DNA of 64,000 nt from an uncultured Pirellulaceae bacterium (GTDB lineage: Bacteria; Planctomycetota; Planctomycetia; Pirellulales; Pirellulaceae). A model generated the notes under the pieces. The model saw only the letters and a list, made by a program, of their open reading frames with translations. It searched no databases and was not told the DNA's origin. Of this stretch, positions 19,888 to 29,705 are shown piece after piece; the first letter of the stretch is position 1, and each line of letters opens with the position of its first letter. Where the stretch lies: assembly GCA_937929805.1 (NCBI GenBank), contig CALFUT010000001.1:1-64000 (forward strand), in the 5' to 3' direction. Position numbers and translations under genes: made by a program.

Positions 19888-20844
19888 ATGACCACCATGA
19901 CCATTAAACCATCGACTATGACCTCGGAATCTGTGACCCTGATCAATTACGTTGAAGTCTGGACTTTACCGGAGAACGACGATGGCAGTTCCGCGGAGTC
20001 GCTACAGCTTGACCACGCTTTTGTCGTCGATCGCGATCAATCTCGTCGCATTGATTCGAATCAAAAAAACAGCCCCGGACAGGGGATCGCGGGCAGTGCT
20101 TGGAAACAACAGGGCCCCGTCATCTTGCAAGGTGAAAACAGCACGGTTCTGGCAAACGTTCGCTCTCACGCAGGGATTCCGATCGATGCTTTGCTGGCAA
20201 TTCCCATTTTCCGCGACTACGACCTCGTCAACGTGGTCGTGTTTGGTGTGACCAATGGAAATGGTGGAATCGAAATCTGGACGCGAGACGAACGAGACGA
20301 ACTGGCGATCAGTGGATCTTGGTATGAGGGACTGGCTTCGTTCGAATTCATCAGTCAGTACGTTCGATTTCCGAAAGGAGCCGGTGTTCCCGGCGCATGC
20401 TGGAAAGACGGTCGTCCCAGAATTGTTCCTCGCCCGGCCGAGGCCCCCGGCTTCATTCGCTCGTTCGACAAAGACCCAGCGCATCTGGCCGACTGTATCG
20501 GACTGCCGATCGGTCGCGACTACGGTTTCGCCGGATCGATCATTCTGCTGCTATCAGATGAAAGCAAACCGTTTGCCCGTAACTTCAGCCTTTGGCAGTG
20601 CGAGTCTTCGGCTCCGTCGGAATCAGATCCCGATCCCACAATTAAGTTTTCGGGCTCCAGCTCAAACGCATCCGACTTCTCTCCTGCGTGGTGTCAGCAG
20701 ATTTGTGACGAAGTCGCAAAGGAACGCGGCACGGTTATCCTGCATGCTGAATCAGGAAATTTGCCCGAAGGTTTCCAGTTTGGCGTCGTGATTCCTTTCT
20801 TTGCCAAAGAATCCATTAACGATTTGGCTGTGCTGCTGTACTAA
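19888..20844 (+). CDS. Tandem GAF-like sensory protein of the nitrate transport operon
   Basis: A soluble protein of about 318 aa with two clearly related halves. GQGIAGSAWKQQGPVIL in the first corresponds to GAGVPGACWKDGRPRIV in the second, and LLAIPIFRDYDLVNVVVFGV to CIGLPIGRDYGFAGSIILLL. The pattern (G-x-G-ICG-type helix start, then a central strand after a hydrophobic-P-hydrophobic turn) is that of GAF domains. A third, shorter region follows. There is no output domain, signal peptide or membrane segment. It ends the nrt operon, so a role in sensing nitrogen or redox state and modulating transport is inferred. Confidence 0.75.
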   Translation: MTTMTIKPSTMTSESVTLINYVEVWTLPENDDGSSAESLQLDHAFVVDRDQSRRIDSNQKNSPGQGIAGSAWKQQGPVILQGENSTVLANVRSHAGIPIDALLAIPIFRDYDLVNVVVFGVTNGNGGIEIWTRDERDELAISGSWYEGLASFEFISQYVRFPKGAGVPGACWKDGRPRIVPRPAEAPGFIRSFDKDPAHLADCIGLPIGRDYGFAGSIILLLSDESKPFARNFSLWQCESSAPSESDPDPTIKFSGSSSNASDFSPAWCQQICDEVAKERGTVILHAESGNLPEGFQFGVVIPFFAKESINDLAVLLY

Positions 20845-21752
20845 GTAGCTGCCCGACAGGTCTTGGCGGATAAACACCCGCCTCCGTCAAACGCTACTGG
20901 ACCGACTCAAAATCGCTGGACCTGAACCTAGTGCATGTTGCACTTAACGATAGCGTCTGTGGCGTTGTGAAAACCGAGTCCAAAGCAGCGAAAAACAGTT
21001 AGACTTAAACGGACTGCGCTCTAATTTGGGCTTCAAATCGGCGCGAGTTAGGTTGTGTCGCAGCAATCAATTCTGGCTCAAGCGAGCAAAAGCCAGCATC
21101 TAAGTGGCTGGTGGGTCTTTCGAAACCCTCGACAACTTTGAATCGGCCAAAACAAGGCTTGCCGCATCGCCGCCGAAATCGCTTGAGGCGCCTTGCCACC
21201 GCTGCTCAATCGAGGGGTTTGGTACATTTGCCCGAATGCTATCTCGTCGTTCGCAATATTGATCTGCATTTAGATCCGCATAAAGGTTAAATTCGGAAAC
21301 CGTTTGTGACCTCGACCAATCGATAGCTTTGTAAAAATCGCGATTGACACTGGAAAGCGATGATTTTTGTGGCCTTGGATCGGTTTCGGATTCGCTACGG
21401 ACACCATTGGTGGGTTAAAATTGGCGTTGGCTTTTGCATTTAAATGTAATAATTGCCAAAGATGCTTTGACCGGCGTTTTCTCCGTTGAATAGAAAGCCT
21501 GTGGAGTAGCTTTCCCCAAAAGTAGGCCCAAACTGAAAACACAATCCAGATTTCCAAAACAACCCTGAAGGTTTACCAAGAAGCCGTAGTACTCAGAATG
21601 CTCAAGCAGTACGCAATTGAGAACAATATTCGGAGTCACTTCGTCTACAGTTTCTGCGAGTCAACATACACAAGGTAAACTTCCGTCAGATCGCTCAAGA
21701 TCACCCAATATCTGACTGACCCAAACGAAAAATCGTCCCATCGAGCTTTACA
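20845..21752. other. 900-bp intergenic region without recognised gene
   Basis: Short minus-strand frames of 60-95 codons occur (for example at 21005-21199 and 21270-21557), but none has a domain, a convincing ribosome site or coding-like composition. A weak hairpin (GGCGG/CCGCC near 20860) follows the GAF gene without a T-run. A small palindrome CTAGTGCATGTTGCAC lies near 20928. Confidence 0.5.
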
Positions 21753-23342
21753 ATGAGTGCGGCACCTCAACAATTGTCTGAAACAACTTCTCAAATGTTT
21801 GCGTCTATGGACCATGCACGATCTCAAACTGCCACCACCCCAACGACGGGAAGCAGTGTCTCCACACTTGTTGCTTACACGATTGCGATTCCGTCGACCG
21901 TCGCGTTGGTGATCTCGGGTTACTTGGCCTACGCGACATTCACAATGTCGGACGTCGCAGGCTGTGGTGGAGGAAGTATCTTCGACTGTGGTCACGTCTT
22001 GCACAGCAAATGGTCCAAGGCTGCCGGGATCCCGGTGAGTGTATTCGCGTTCTTCACGCATGCGGCTCTAATTGGCAGTCTGTTCGCAACGATTTCGCAG
22101 GGGGTAGGCAACCTGACTCGGACGCTGGCAACTTACGTCGTGCTAGTCGCCGCCATCGCCGCATCACTGGCGGCCCTTTATTTTATCAGCCTGCAGGTTT
22201 TCGTCTTGAAGCATTTGTGTAGTTACTGCATGGCGGCTCACGCTTGCGGCTTGATTGTTGGTGCCATGGCCGTTTGGAAACTACCTGTGTCGATAGGTAG
22301 GAAGAAGGCGTTAGCCGCCGTATCACTCGCCGGCATCGCTGTGTTGGCTTCGATTCAAATATCGTCAGCCGAGCCACCAAAATTCAAAATTGACACGTTC
22401 ATTCCGGTTGAAACCGAACAATCAGAAGACGACGGGGGCACGTTCGAAAGCCCCGGCGAAGCCTCGGACGATCTGTTCTCTGCTCCCAGCGAATCCGATG
22501 AAGCCGACATCTTTGCCGCGCCATTGCCAGACGGAGCATCGACCGGACCCAAGCGAAACCATTCGGTCAAATTTCCCGGCCAAGGGCTGGCCCTACTAAG
22601 CATGATGTCCGGACAGAGCTTTGCTTTTCCTAGTAACGCCCTGCTTGTGCCTGCAACAGCTAACGCCGCTCAAGATCAACAATCTGCCAACGGCTCGTCA
22701 ACCACCTCAGGTTCCAGCAGCAAACCGAAGCAAAAGCCGCCGGCCACTTCGAAAAATGCTCGGTTGGTGCCGATGAATGGCGGCTCCATCAAGCTAAAAT
22801 CCACTGATTGGCCACTGATCGGATCCCCCGATGCCAAACATATCTTTATCGAAATGTTTGACTACACGTGCGAACATTGCCGCGCGACGAATGCCGCGAT
22901 TGAAGTGGCAAAGCAAAAACTGGGCAAGGACCTAGCTGTGGTAGCGCTGCCTGTTCCTATGAACGTGGCATGCAATCCACTAATCAAGACAAGCATGCCT
23001 GCACATGCCGAGTCGTGTGAGCTTTCGCGGTTGGCCATTGCGGTCTGGCGACTAGCTCCGGAAAAATTCGGCGACTTCCACCAGTGGATGTTCCAAGGCG
23101 AAACCGCGCCCTCCTACGATCAGGCCCTTGCAAAAGCGGGCGAGTTGGTTGGCTCTGATGACCTCAATCAAGAACTGGCCAAGACCGTTTGCAGCCAGTA
23201 TGTCGAACGAAACGTCGAACTTTACAAGCGTGCGGGAGGCGGTCCCATCCCAAAAATGGTGTTCAAACAGACCACCATTGTTGGCGAGTTCACCTCAGGT
23301 GACTCGCTAATCGACTTGATTAAACAGTACACGACCGAGTAG
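21753..23342 (+). CDS. VKOR-DsbA fusion, disulfide bond formation
   Basis: A 529-aa protein joining both halves of an oxidative folding system. Residues 35-175 form a vitamin K epoxide reductase-like membrane domain with four segments, the loop pair C71/C79 and the quinone-proximal CSYC (156-159). After another membrane segment and a low-complexity Ser/Pro/Asp linker (about 215-340), the C-terminal domain is thioredoxin-like with the DsbA-type motif CEHC (373-376), expected in the periplasm. The VKOR half should reoxidise the DsbA half using quinone. Such fusions are known in bacteria lacking DsbB. It appears to be a single-gene unit, starting at ATG with GAG upstream. Confidence 0.9.
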   Translation: MSAAPQQLSETTSQMFASMDHARSQTATTPTTGSSVSTLVAYTIAIPSTVALVISGYLAYATFTMSDVAGCGGGSIFDCGHVLHSKWSKAAGIPVSVFAFFTHAALIGSLFATISQGVGNLTRTLATYVVLVAAIAASLAALYFISLQVFVLKHLCSYCMAAHACGLIVGAMAVWKLPVSIGRKKALAAVSLAGIAVLASIQISSAEPPKFKIDTFIPVETEQSEDDGGTFESPGEASDDLFSAPSESDEADIFAAPLPDGASTGPKRNHSVKFPGQGLALLSMMSGQSFAFPSNALLVPATANAAQDQQSANGSSTTSGSSSKPKQKPPATSKNARLVPMNGGSIKLKSTDWPLIGSPDAKHIFIEMFDYTCEHCRATNAAIEVAKQKLGKDLAVVALPVPMNVACNPLIKTSMPAHAESCELSRLAIAVWRLAPEKFGDFHQWMFQGETAPSYDQALAKAGELVGSDDLNQELAKTVCSQYVERNVELYKRAGGGPIPKMVFKQTTIVGEFTSGDSLIDLIKQYTTE

Positions 23343-23394
23343 TCGCTGTGGGAGCATGTCCTCGCCTTTTTCGTTGGCTCGAAGCCCCGGACAC

Positions 23395-24027
23395 TTAAGC
23401 GCCTTCGGACTCTGCGGCTTCTTCGTACGTTTCAGCAGTCGTCGTTGAAGTCTCTTCGTGAACGACCTTCGCTGGAGGCGTGCCACGTCCCAATTGGTAG
23501 GCAATCAGAACGCCCAATCCAGAGAAAATATACGGCAGGAAGTCCTTCAGCGTTTTTGGTCGCTTTTTTGGTGGAAGAGGAGCGACTGAGCTAAGCCCGG
23601 ATCGTGCCGCAGCTTCCTCTGCTTGTGCTCGAGCCATGTCCGGATCCATTTCTTGATCGGATGCCGCGTCACCACCCTCTTCTGCGTCATCTGCACCAGC
23701 CGAGCCGGCGTCCAACTTTACAGCGGCTTCTTTTTGTACCGCTCGATCAAGAGGTTGGCTAACGTCTGTACTACTCATTTTCACCAAATGAACCACTTCG
23801 TCGCCCATAAGAATCGCAACCATCGATACCAAAGCGGCAACAATGCCCGTCAACAGACTACGTCCCGACCTTCCAGCCAGCAATCGAGTCCCCAAGCCAG
23901 TCAACAATCCCGTCACCAGAGGAAACCATTCGTAGCCACGCAAGCTTCCGTCACGCAGAGTCATCAATACCACGGTGGCAATGACAGCGCCTACCAAACC
24001 GCCAATTAACGCCTTCAAAATACTCAT
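23395..24027 (-). CDS. Small membrane protein, function unknown
   Basis: A protein of about 210 aa starting at the ATG at 24027. Three hydrophobic segments occupy the first 85 residues (SILKALIGGLVGAVIATVVL; FPLVTGLLTGLGTRLL; LLTGIVAALVSMVAILMG). An acidic, Ala-rich soluble region (residues 100-150, GADDAEEGGDAASDQEMD) follows, then a basic PPKKRPKT stretch and a last segment (IFSGLGVLIAYQLG). I do not recognise a family. It is convergent with the VKOR-DsbA gene, so not co-transcribed. Confidence 0.7.
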   Translation of the reverse strand: MSILKALIGGLVGAVIATVVLMTLRDGSLRGYEWFPLVTGLLTGLGTRLLAGRSGRSLLTGIVAALVSMVAILMGDEVVHLVKMSSTDVSQPLDRAVQKEAAVKLDAGSAGADDAEEGGDAASDQEMDPDMARAQAEEAAARSGLSSVAPLPPKKRPKTLKDFLPYIFSGLGVLIAYQLGRGTPPAKVVHEETSTTTAETYEEAAESEGA

Positions 24028-24362
24028 AACATCCGGTTCCAAAATTTTCTTCGTGACAGAAAGCTTGACGCCCGCTGGTGCGAGCCGTTGCAAAGTAATG
24101 CGTCGAATCTAACACAGGCCTCACCATTGGTCAAATTCTTCACATAGCACTAACCTAACGGCAACCTCCTGCATTTAGGCGAGGATACTGGGCGAAATGA
24201 TCGTTTTTCTCTAAGAAACGTAGTTTTCCGATAACAAAATCAACCAACATCAAAATCAACCAACAGGCAATTTTTGCCCTTGGTATTCAACTGGGAAACA
24301 AGAAGCACTTCATTATCCCAGCCACTTTAGGGACGGGCGGTCTACCTCGACTCCTCGAACGA
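24028..24362. other. Intergenic, AT-rich, short tandem repeat
   Basis: No gene seen. Near 24235-24266 the 16-bp unit AAAATCAACCAACATC occurs nearly twice in tandem. The stretch separates two minus-strand units and may hold the promoter of the membrane protein gene. Confidence 0.5.
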
Positions 24363-24941
24363 TCACGAACCTGATCGGCCGTTGTAAACCGGTTGGTCAC
24401 TGGCCGCGAACTGACGAAATACTTCGCAGGCTTCGTCGGCAAGCACGTCTTCCGTTACTTCAATGCCACGCGATTCCAATTCATCCCGCCAAGCCGGATG
24501 GATTGGTCCTTCGTCAAAACCAGTGAGCGATTCGATCTGCTCTCCCGACGCTGCGATCACAACGCTTCGCACACCCGACCACGGAATCGAGCCAAAACAC
24601 ATCGCACAAGGTCGCCCGTTAACGACCAACTGATGGTCCGGCATACCCTCACCGCCCAGATCAAACGTCTGCAGTTTCTGCTGCGCCAAAGAAAGTGCAA
24701 CGATTTCAGCATGAGCCGAAGAAACACTCGCCGGAACGACTCGATTGACTCCGATCGAGATGACTTTGCCGGATTCCCTTTCGAACACTCCCGCTGCAAA
24801 CGGGCCGCCGGTCTGATGCTGAACATTCAAACTCGAAAACCGAATCACCGTTCGCATTCGTTCTTCGAGATCGGGAATACAATCCGGCAGTTGTTCAGTT
24901 TCGACGATCGCCCAGTCGGGAAGCGTGACTTTAAATTCCAT
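24363..24941 (-). CDS. Nucleoside/base deaminase, zinc-dependent
   Basis: A 192-aa member of the cytidine/deoxycytidylate deaminase superfamily. The zinc ligands and catalytic Glu are visible as HAE (in SSAHAEIVAL) and PCAMCFGSIPW. Arrangement and length resemble guanine deaminase or tRNA-type deaminases, so the substrate is uncertain. The ATG at 24941 was chosen; a TTG directly next to the cobA stop is also in frame. It is the last gene of the siroheme/sulfur cluster by position, but its link to that pathway is not evident. Confidence 0.8.
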   Translation of the reverse strand: MEFKVTLPDWAIVETEQLPDCIPDLEERMRTVIRFSSLNVQHQTGGPFAAGVFERESGKVISIGVNRVVPASVSSAHAEIVALSLAQQKLQTFDLGGEGMPDHQLVVNGRPCAMCFGSIPWSGVRSVVIAASGEQIESLTGFDEGPIHPAWRDELESRGIEVTEDVLADEACEVFRQFAASDQPVYNGRSGS

Positions 24942-24953
24942 GGAATCGACCAA

Positions 24954-25754
24954 TCACTCGCCAAACTCGTACGCGTAGAAATGGACCAGTTCGTCAATGC
25001 TTTCCGGCAGCTGAACCAAATCTGGATTCACCATCGCCGCAACGTCACCGATCACGCTGATCATCGGGCTTGCGAAAGAAAGCTTATCCACTTGGTCAGC
25101 GATCTCGGCCAACGATGCGGCCGTCACCCGCTGATACGGAAGCGTCGCGTTTTCAATGCAGGCGACGGGCGTGTGCGGATCACGACCGTGCTTGATCAAC
25201 GACTTGGCGACATGACGCAGATTTTTCCGCCCCATCAGAACGACAACGGTATCCACCTTAACAAGTGCAGCGAAATCCAACTGGTTATCAACCAGCCTTG
25301 GATCGGTCTGAGCGGTAATCATGGCGACCGATCGAGCGATGCCTCGCGAAGTAATTGGAACCCCGGCAGCCGCTGGACCTGCAATCGCGCTGGAGATCCC
25401 CGGCACGACGACGACAGGCACGCCAACACTTTGGCATGCATTGACTTCCTCTTGGCCGCGACCAAACACGAACGGATCGCCGCCTTTAAGTCGCACGACG
25501 GTCTCGCCTTGTTGGGCATGTTCTACCAACAAGCGATTGATCTCGGTCTGCGAGATTCGATGATGGTCCGGGTACTTACCGACGTCAATTTTGGTGGCCG
25601 AACTTCGAGCCCACGACAACACTTCGATCGGAATCAGACGATCATGGATAATCGTATCGGCTTCGCGAATCAGTCGCTGACCGCGCAGGGTCATCAGCTC
25701 CGGATCACCCGGACCAGCCCCTACCAAGTACACGATTCCACGTCGCACGATCAT
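24954..25754 (-). CDS. cobA: Uroporphyrinogen-III C-methyltransferase
   Basis: A 266-aa SUMT enzyme that methylates uroporphyrinogen III twice to precorrin-2, the branch point to siroheme. Family motifs are VYLVGAGPGDPELMTLRG at the start, HDRL, VVRLKGGDPFVFGRGQEE and VVPGISSAIAGPAAAGVPITSRG. It lacks the CysG dehydrogenase/chelatase domain, a role covered in part by the cbiX gene upstream, whose stop overlaps its start by one base (TAATG). Siroheme is needed by both the nitrite reductase and the sulfite reductase in this window. Confidence 0.93.
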   Translation of the reverse strand: MIVRRGIVYLVGAGPGDPELMTLRGQRLIREADTIIHDRLIPIEVLSWARSSATKIDVGKYPDHHRISQTEINRLLVEHAQQGETVVRLKGGDPFVFGRGQEEVNACQSVGVPVVVVPGISSAIAGPAAAGVPITSRGIARSVAMITAQTDPRLVDNQLDFAALVKVDTVVVLMGRKNLRHVAKSLIKHGRDPHTPVACIENATLPYQRVTAASLAEIADQVDKLSFASPMISVIGDVAAMVNPDLVQLPESIDELVHFYAYEFGE

Positions 25755-26647
25755 TAATTTTCCTTTGCGATGTCGGCCACAGCCACCAGTTTTTCGTCGT
25801 CCGGATTCGGCACCAATTCTGAAAGATCAACCGGCTTGCCCGACATCATCTGATCAGTTGCTAACTCTAATACCAATTCGCTCATGCCAGCGTACATGCC
25901 AACGGGCGTATCGCAAATGCACAATCGCTCGGCCTGCGAACCTTCGTCGATGAAGGTTTCCACTAAAGGGTATTTAATGGTGGGACCGCTAGGCAAACCA
26001 AACGCTTCGGGCACGTCGACGGTTGTGTGAGGCCCTCGACTGACCAGATACGGAACCACCAACGTGTGAGCCGTCTTCACCCGCGCCGCGGCAACCGAGG
26101 CCGTTGGAGGCTGATCCAGAAACGCCACACGAATCACCGGACGTTGTTCAGTGTCCGGCGACAACCTGCCCTGCACCGCCGCCGCCAAGTCCATCGTCGC
26201 GCGACCGCTCTTCTTGTTGCGCGTCGTCCCGTGGCCGATGAACACGACCGTGAAGTCATTTGGCTCAGCCGGTAACAACCCTAGCATTTTTTCAATTCGG
26301 TCCGCCACCATGTCGGGAACCTTTGGATGCATCCCCAAAGCGGTCGAAATGAACAAGCGGTGCTGATCGAGCGACTTATTCTCCGCCAACTTTTTCGGAA
26401 ACACTCGCTGCGAGTAATAGCCCTCGCTGGTCATCACCGGCACCACCACAACGTCTCCGCCGGATGGCAATCGATCCAAGACGTCACTGATCTGAGGATC
26501 GCCATACAAAAAGGCTGGCGTGACGTTCGAGAAAATGCCAGAAGCTTCAGCTCGTGACGCCAAGTCGTACAGCGGCTGATTGGCACACGGTGTCGTTACC
26601 GAACCATGTGCAGCCAGCACCAATGAACAACTTGGATTTCCTGCCAT
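25754..26647 (-). CDS. cbiX: Sirohydrochlorin chelatase, two-domain CbiX type
   Basis: A 297-aa protein with two CbiX-like halves. The first begins LVLAAHGS, with His in the metal-binding position, and contains VVVVPVMTSEGYYSQ. The second begins VVFIGHGTTRN, with LVVPYLVSRGPHT as counterpart. It is expected to insert iron into sirohydrochlorin (or cobalt, if used for cobalamin). Its position between cysI and cobA supports ferrochelation for siroheme. It sits 36 bp after the cysI stop and overlaps cobA by one base. Confidence 0.87.
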   Translation of the reverse strand: MAGNPSCSLVLAAHGSVTTPCANQPLYDLASRAEASGIFSNVTPAFLYGDPQISDVLDRLPSGGDVVVVPVMTSEGYYSQRVFPKKLAENKSLDQHRLFISTALGMHPKVPDMVADRIEKMLGLLPAEPNDFTVVFIGHGTTRNKKSGRATMDLAAAVQGRLSPDTEQRPVIRVAFLDQPPTASVAAARVKTAHTLVVPYLVSRGPHTTVDVPEAFGLPSGPTIKYPLVETFIDEGSQAERLCICDTPVGMYAGMSELVLELATDQMMSGKPVDLSELVPNPDDEKLVAVADIAKEN

Positions 26648-26683
26648 ACCAACTTAACCACTAAAACACTTTGCCCGAGAGTC

Positions 26684-28435
26684 TCAGGCTCCCAGCTGAA
26701 CCAATTTCGGCTCGACCGATTCAATCGTTGCCTCTTCTTTACCGGTCACGCGACGCCGGGTTTCATCTTCTCCAATGACACGACGATAAAAATCGCCAAG
26801 ACACTCGCCATTGCTTCGATGCTGAGAGTACTTCGTCAGCAGTGGGGTCAAAACATCGATCGCCTCTTCGACTTTCACATCGCCGGCGTACAAATCGGCC
26901 ATCCGATCGCCCGCCAACCGGCCACCAACAAACAAGTGGTAGACGCCAGGGCGACGACCCACGAATGCAATGTCCGCGGTGTATGGTCGCGCACATCCGT
27001 TGGGACATCCCGTCATGCGAACCGTCAACTGAGCATCGTTCAAACCCAATTCGTCGAACTTATTCTCCAGCTCCGTCAGGACACCCGGAGCCGCTCGCTC
27101 GGATTCGGCGACTGCCAAACCACAGGTCGGCATCGCGGGGCAAGCCATCGAGTATCGTCTCACGTTGGAAATCTCTTCCACCAACGCAATACCGTGATCT
27201 TTGAGAATCGCTTCCAACTGAGGAATCTGTGATTCATCAAGCCCGTCAAAGATCAGACTTTGCTGCGCAGTTAGCACGACATCGCAATTCAACTCATTGA
27301 CGATCTTCAAAAACGCTGTTCGCATTTTCATCTTGTCGTTGTCGACAATCCGACCGTTCTCCACGAACACGCCGTAGAAAAATTTCCCGTCGCCGCGCGG
27401 ATGAGCCCCCATCCAGTCGTCGTTGGAGACCTTTGGGATTTCTCGCCATGGTTGGACATCGAAATCGGCCCGAGACTTGAACTCTTCGACAAATTTGTCG
27501 ACTCCCATTTTGTCGATCAAATACTTCAGCCTCGCTTGCTTGCGATCCGAGCGATTGCCAAAGTCACGGTAGATCGAAGCAATGACTCGCACGGCTGCAA
27601 CGCCGTCCTTGATCGCCACGAACCCAATCTTGTCGGCAATTTGAGCAAACGTGTTGGCTCGTCCGTGGCTCATGCCTAGCCCGCCGCCAGCCAGCACGTT
27701 CCAACCAGCCAGCTTGCTTGGATCGTCCGCATCGAGGACGCCGATCAGGCCAGCGTCGTACGAGTAAACATCGATCTGGTTGTCGCCCTGCAACGTGACG
27801 CCAACTTTGTACTTGCGCGGCAGGTAAGTCTCTCCGTAGAAAGGCTCGTCTTCTCGAGTCGAAACCTTTCGCTCGCCGTCGACCCATAACTCGTAGTAAG
27901 CCTTCGTCGCCGGTCGGAGATCGACCGCAATGTCGTTGGCCGTCTGTCGAATCGTTTTGTGGACTTCGTCTTGGATTGGAGCCGCCGTCGCCATCACGTT
28001 ACGGCAAACATCACCGCAGGCCGCCAACGTGGTCATCATCGCGGCATTGATCTGCCGCATCGTTTCACGAAGTTCGCCCTTCAGGATTCCGTGGTACTGA
28101 ATCGCTTGCCGAGTCGTGATGCGGATACTACCGTTGGCAAAGTCATCTGCCATCCGGTCAAGATCTCGATACTGCGCGGGAGTGACCATTCCACCGGGCA
28201 ACGCGATACGAATCATGTAACTGTACGCCTTGCCCAATCCTTCCTTGCGTCGCTCGGCACGCAAGTCGCGATCATCCTGCTCGTAGGTTCCGTGGAACTT
28301 CAGCAGCTGCATGTCGTCGTGTTCAAAGTGATCGATCGAGGGATCTTTGAGCACTTCGTCGATGGTGCCTCGCAGCAAGTTACTCTTTTCCTTGGCAACT
28401 TCTACTTTCGATGGGCCTGTTTTATCTTTTGCCAT
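26684..28435 (-). CDS. cysI: Assimilatory sulfite reductase hemoprotein
   Basis: A 583-aa enzyme reducing sulfite to sulfide. Two nitrite/sulfite reductase half-domains are present. The siroheme-[4Fe-4S] ligands appear as SMACPAMPTCGLA and TGCPNGCARPY, where the C-x5-C and C-x3-C spacing and PNGCARP wording are characteristic of sulfite reductase. The N-terminal RITTRQAIQYHG segment also fits. It starts at ATG 28435. No cysJ flavoprotein lies next to it; the Fe-S flavoprotein at 6619-8202 or ferredoxin could be the donor. Downstream are cbiX and cobA, giving a siroheme-sulfite operon. Confidence 0.93.
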   Translation of the reverse strand: MAKDKTGPSKVEVAKEKSNLLRGTIDEVLKDPSIDHFEHDDMQLLKFHGTYEQDDRDLRAERRKEGLGKAYSYMIRIALPGGMVTPAQYRDLDRMADDFANGSIRITTRQAIQYHGILKGELRETMRQINAAMMTTLAACGDVCRNVMATAAPIQDEVHKTIRQTANDIAVDLRPATKAYYELWVDGERKVSTREDEPFYGETYLPRKYKVGVTLQGDNQIDVYSYDAGLIGVLDADDPSKLAGWNVLAGGGLGMSHGRANTFAQIADKIGFVAIKDGVAAVRVIASIYRDFGNRSDRKQARLKYLIDKMGVDKFVEEFKSRADFDVQPWREIPKVSNDDWMGAHPRGDGKFFYGVFVENGRIVDNDKMKMRTAFLKIVNELNCDVVLTAQQSLIFDGLDESQIPQLEAILKDHGIALVEEISNVRRYSMACPAMPTCGLAVAESERAAPGVLTELENKFDELGLNDAQLTVRMTGCPNGCARPYTADIAFVGRRPGVYHLFVGGRLAGDRMADLYAGDVKVEEAIDVLTPLLTKYSQHRSNGECLGDFYRRVIGEDETRRRVTGKEEATIESVEPKLVQLGA

Positions 28436-28541
28436 TTTCTGTTCTTCGTCCAGTTCTTGGATCGTTTTCCTGTTTGTTGGAGCTTCTGATTTTTAGGTTG
28501 TCAAACGGCAGCCACGGTCACTAACCCCGTGACTACATCCG

Positions 28542-29279
28542 CTAAATTTCGTAGTGCAATCCGCATTCGGTTTTCTCGTTGCCTTCCCATCGACCATCGC
28601 GTTTGTCCTGATCAGGAGTCGCACCGGGAACCACCTTCGTGCAATGAGTACAGCCAATGCTGGGATAGTTTTGCAAATGCAATTGGTTGAACGGAACTTC
28701 GTGCTCCTGAACGTACGTCCACACATCGGCACGAGTCCACGTTACAAGTGGACAAAACTTGGTGACTTGGTATCTCCAATCCCACGACACAACCGGCGTC
28801 TGAGAACGATGTTCAGTCTGTGTTCTCCGCAGACCAGTCATCCAAACTTTATAAGGCCTAATATTTTCGACCATCGGCTGCACCTTACGAATGTTGCAGC
28901 ACAGGTCTTTGTTTGATTTCCACAGCTCCGCACCGTACTGCTGTTCTTGCTGTTCGGGCGTCACGCTGGTCTTCCAGATGACAAAATTCAAATTGGTGTA
29001 CTTTGCGATCAACTGGTCTCGCAGCGTCAGAGTCTCCTCGAAGAAGAAATCCGTATCGATGCAGGCGATCGTCAACGGCTCCAGCGATGCCGCTTCGATC
29101 GCCTTGGAGCACATGTCGATTAGGGCACAACCTTCCATGCCGAACGCGGAAGTCAGAACCATCGGAACGTCTGAAAAATACTCCAAGCCCCACTCCACCA
29201 ACTGGAGGGGCGAGCTTTCATCGCTCAAAGCAGTTTGCTTCACGGCGGAAGGTTTCGAATTGGCAGGTTTGGAGTTCAT
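28542..29279 (-). CDS. cysH: Adenylyl-sulfate (APS/PAPS) reductase
   Basis: A 245-aa reductase making sulfite from activated sulfate with thioredoxin. The Cys pair CCNIRKV and the later GCTHCTKVV supply the four ligands of the [4Fe-4S] cluster found in APS-type reductases. The catalytic cysteine is in KTECGLHYE at the C terminus, and the substrate loop SAFGMEGCALIDM is near the start. ATG 29279 was chosen; a GTG 51 bp upstream is also in frame. It lies 106 bp upstream of cysI on the same strand, so the sulfur genes may be one transcription unit. Confidence 0.9.
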   Translation of the reverse strand: MNSKPANSKPSAVKQTALSDESSPLQLVEWGLEYFSDVPMVLTSAFGMEGCALIDMCSKAIEAASLEPLTIACIDTDFFFEETLTLRDQLIAKYTNLNFVIWKTSVTPEQQEQQYGAELWKSNKDLCCNIRKVQPMVENIRPYKVWMTGLRRTQTEHRSQTPVVSWDWRYQVTKFCPLVTWTRADVWTYVQEHEVPFNQLHLQNYPSIGCTHCTKVVPGATPDQDKRDGRWEGNEKTECGLHYEI

Positions 29280-29501
29280 AAAATCAACAAAATGTCCGGT
29301 TCCAGCCTCGTCGCTCAGCCCAAGAAACACTTATTGTAGATAGGCTTCACTTCCCGATCGTCAAGTTTCCCAGTGATTCACCATAGTTTAGCAGCAGTAA
29401 GCCAACCGGCACTACCGACACGTGCAGATTCGTGTGGGTTCGGCGTTTTGACGCAGCCATCTGACACTGTCTGCTGGGGCGTACGATTCCGCAAACACGA
29501 T

Positions 29502-29702
29502 TTAGTGATCCATTGACTGGTCATTATCTGGCTGGGCAACAAAAAGAGGGCCTTGGCAGCCACTCGTGCAGCAGAACATCCTCAACCTCGACTCTTTGAC
29601 TATTGGATATTCGTCTGGAATCGGTTCGCAATCGTTTCCATTCGAGTCGGCCTCCTCATTTGAAGAGCATTTTTGGTGTTTGCACACCAATAAACGGCTC
29701 AT
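29502..29702 (-). CDS. Possible small cysteine-rich protein
   Basis: A 66-codon frame with six cysteines (LVCKHQKC ... NDCE ... MFCCTSGCQGPLFVAQPDN). The last part resembles the second half of thioredoxin-like [2Fe-2S] ferredoxins, which read GCLGPC-type in that position, but the protein is shorter than that family and has no clear ribosome site. A perfect 14-bp palindrome lies just before the start codon. It may be a real small protein or a chance frame. Confidence 0.35.
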   Translation of the reverse strand: MSRLLVCKHQKCSSNEEADSNGNDCEPIPDEYPIVKESRLRMFCCTSGCQGPLFVAQPDNDQSMDH

Positions 29703-29705
29703 TAT

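Noticed and set aside
20845-21752. Small genes in the gap after the GAF gene
   Set aside because: Frames of 60-95 codons overlap one another in different phases, without domains or ribosome sites.
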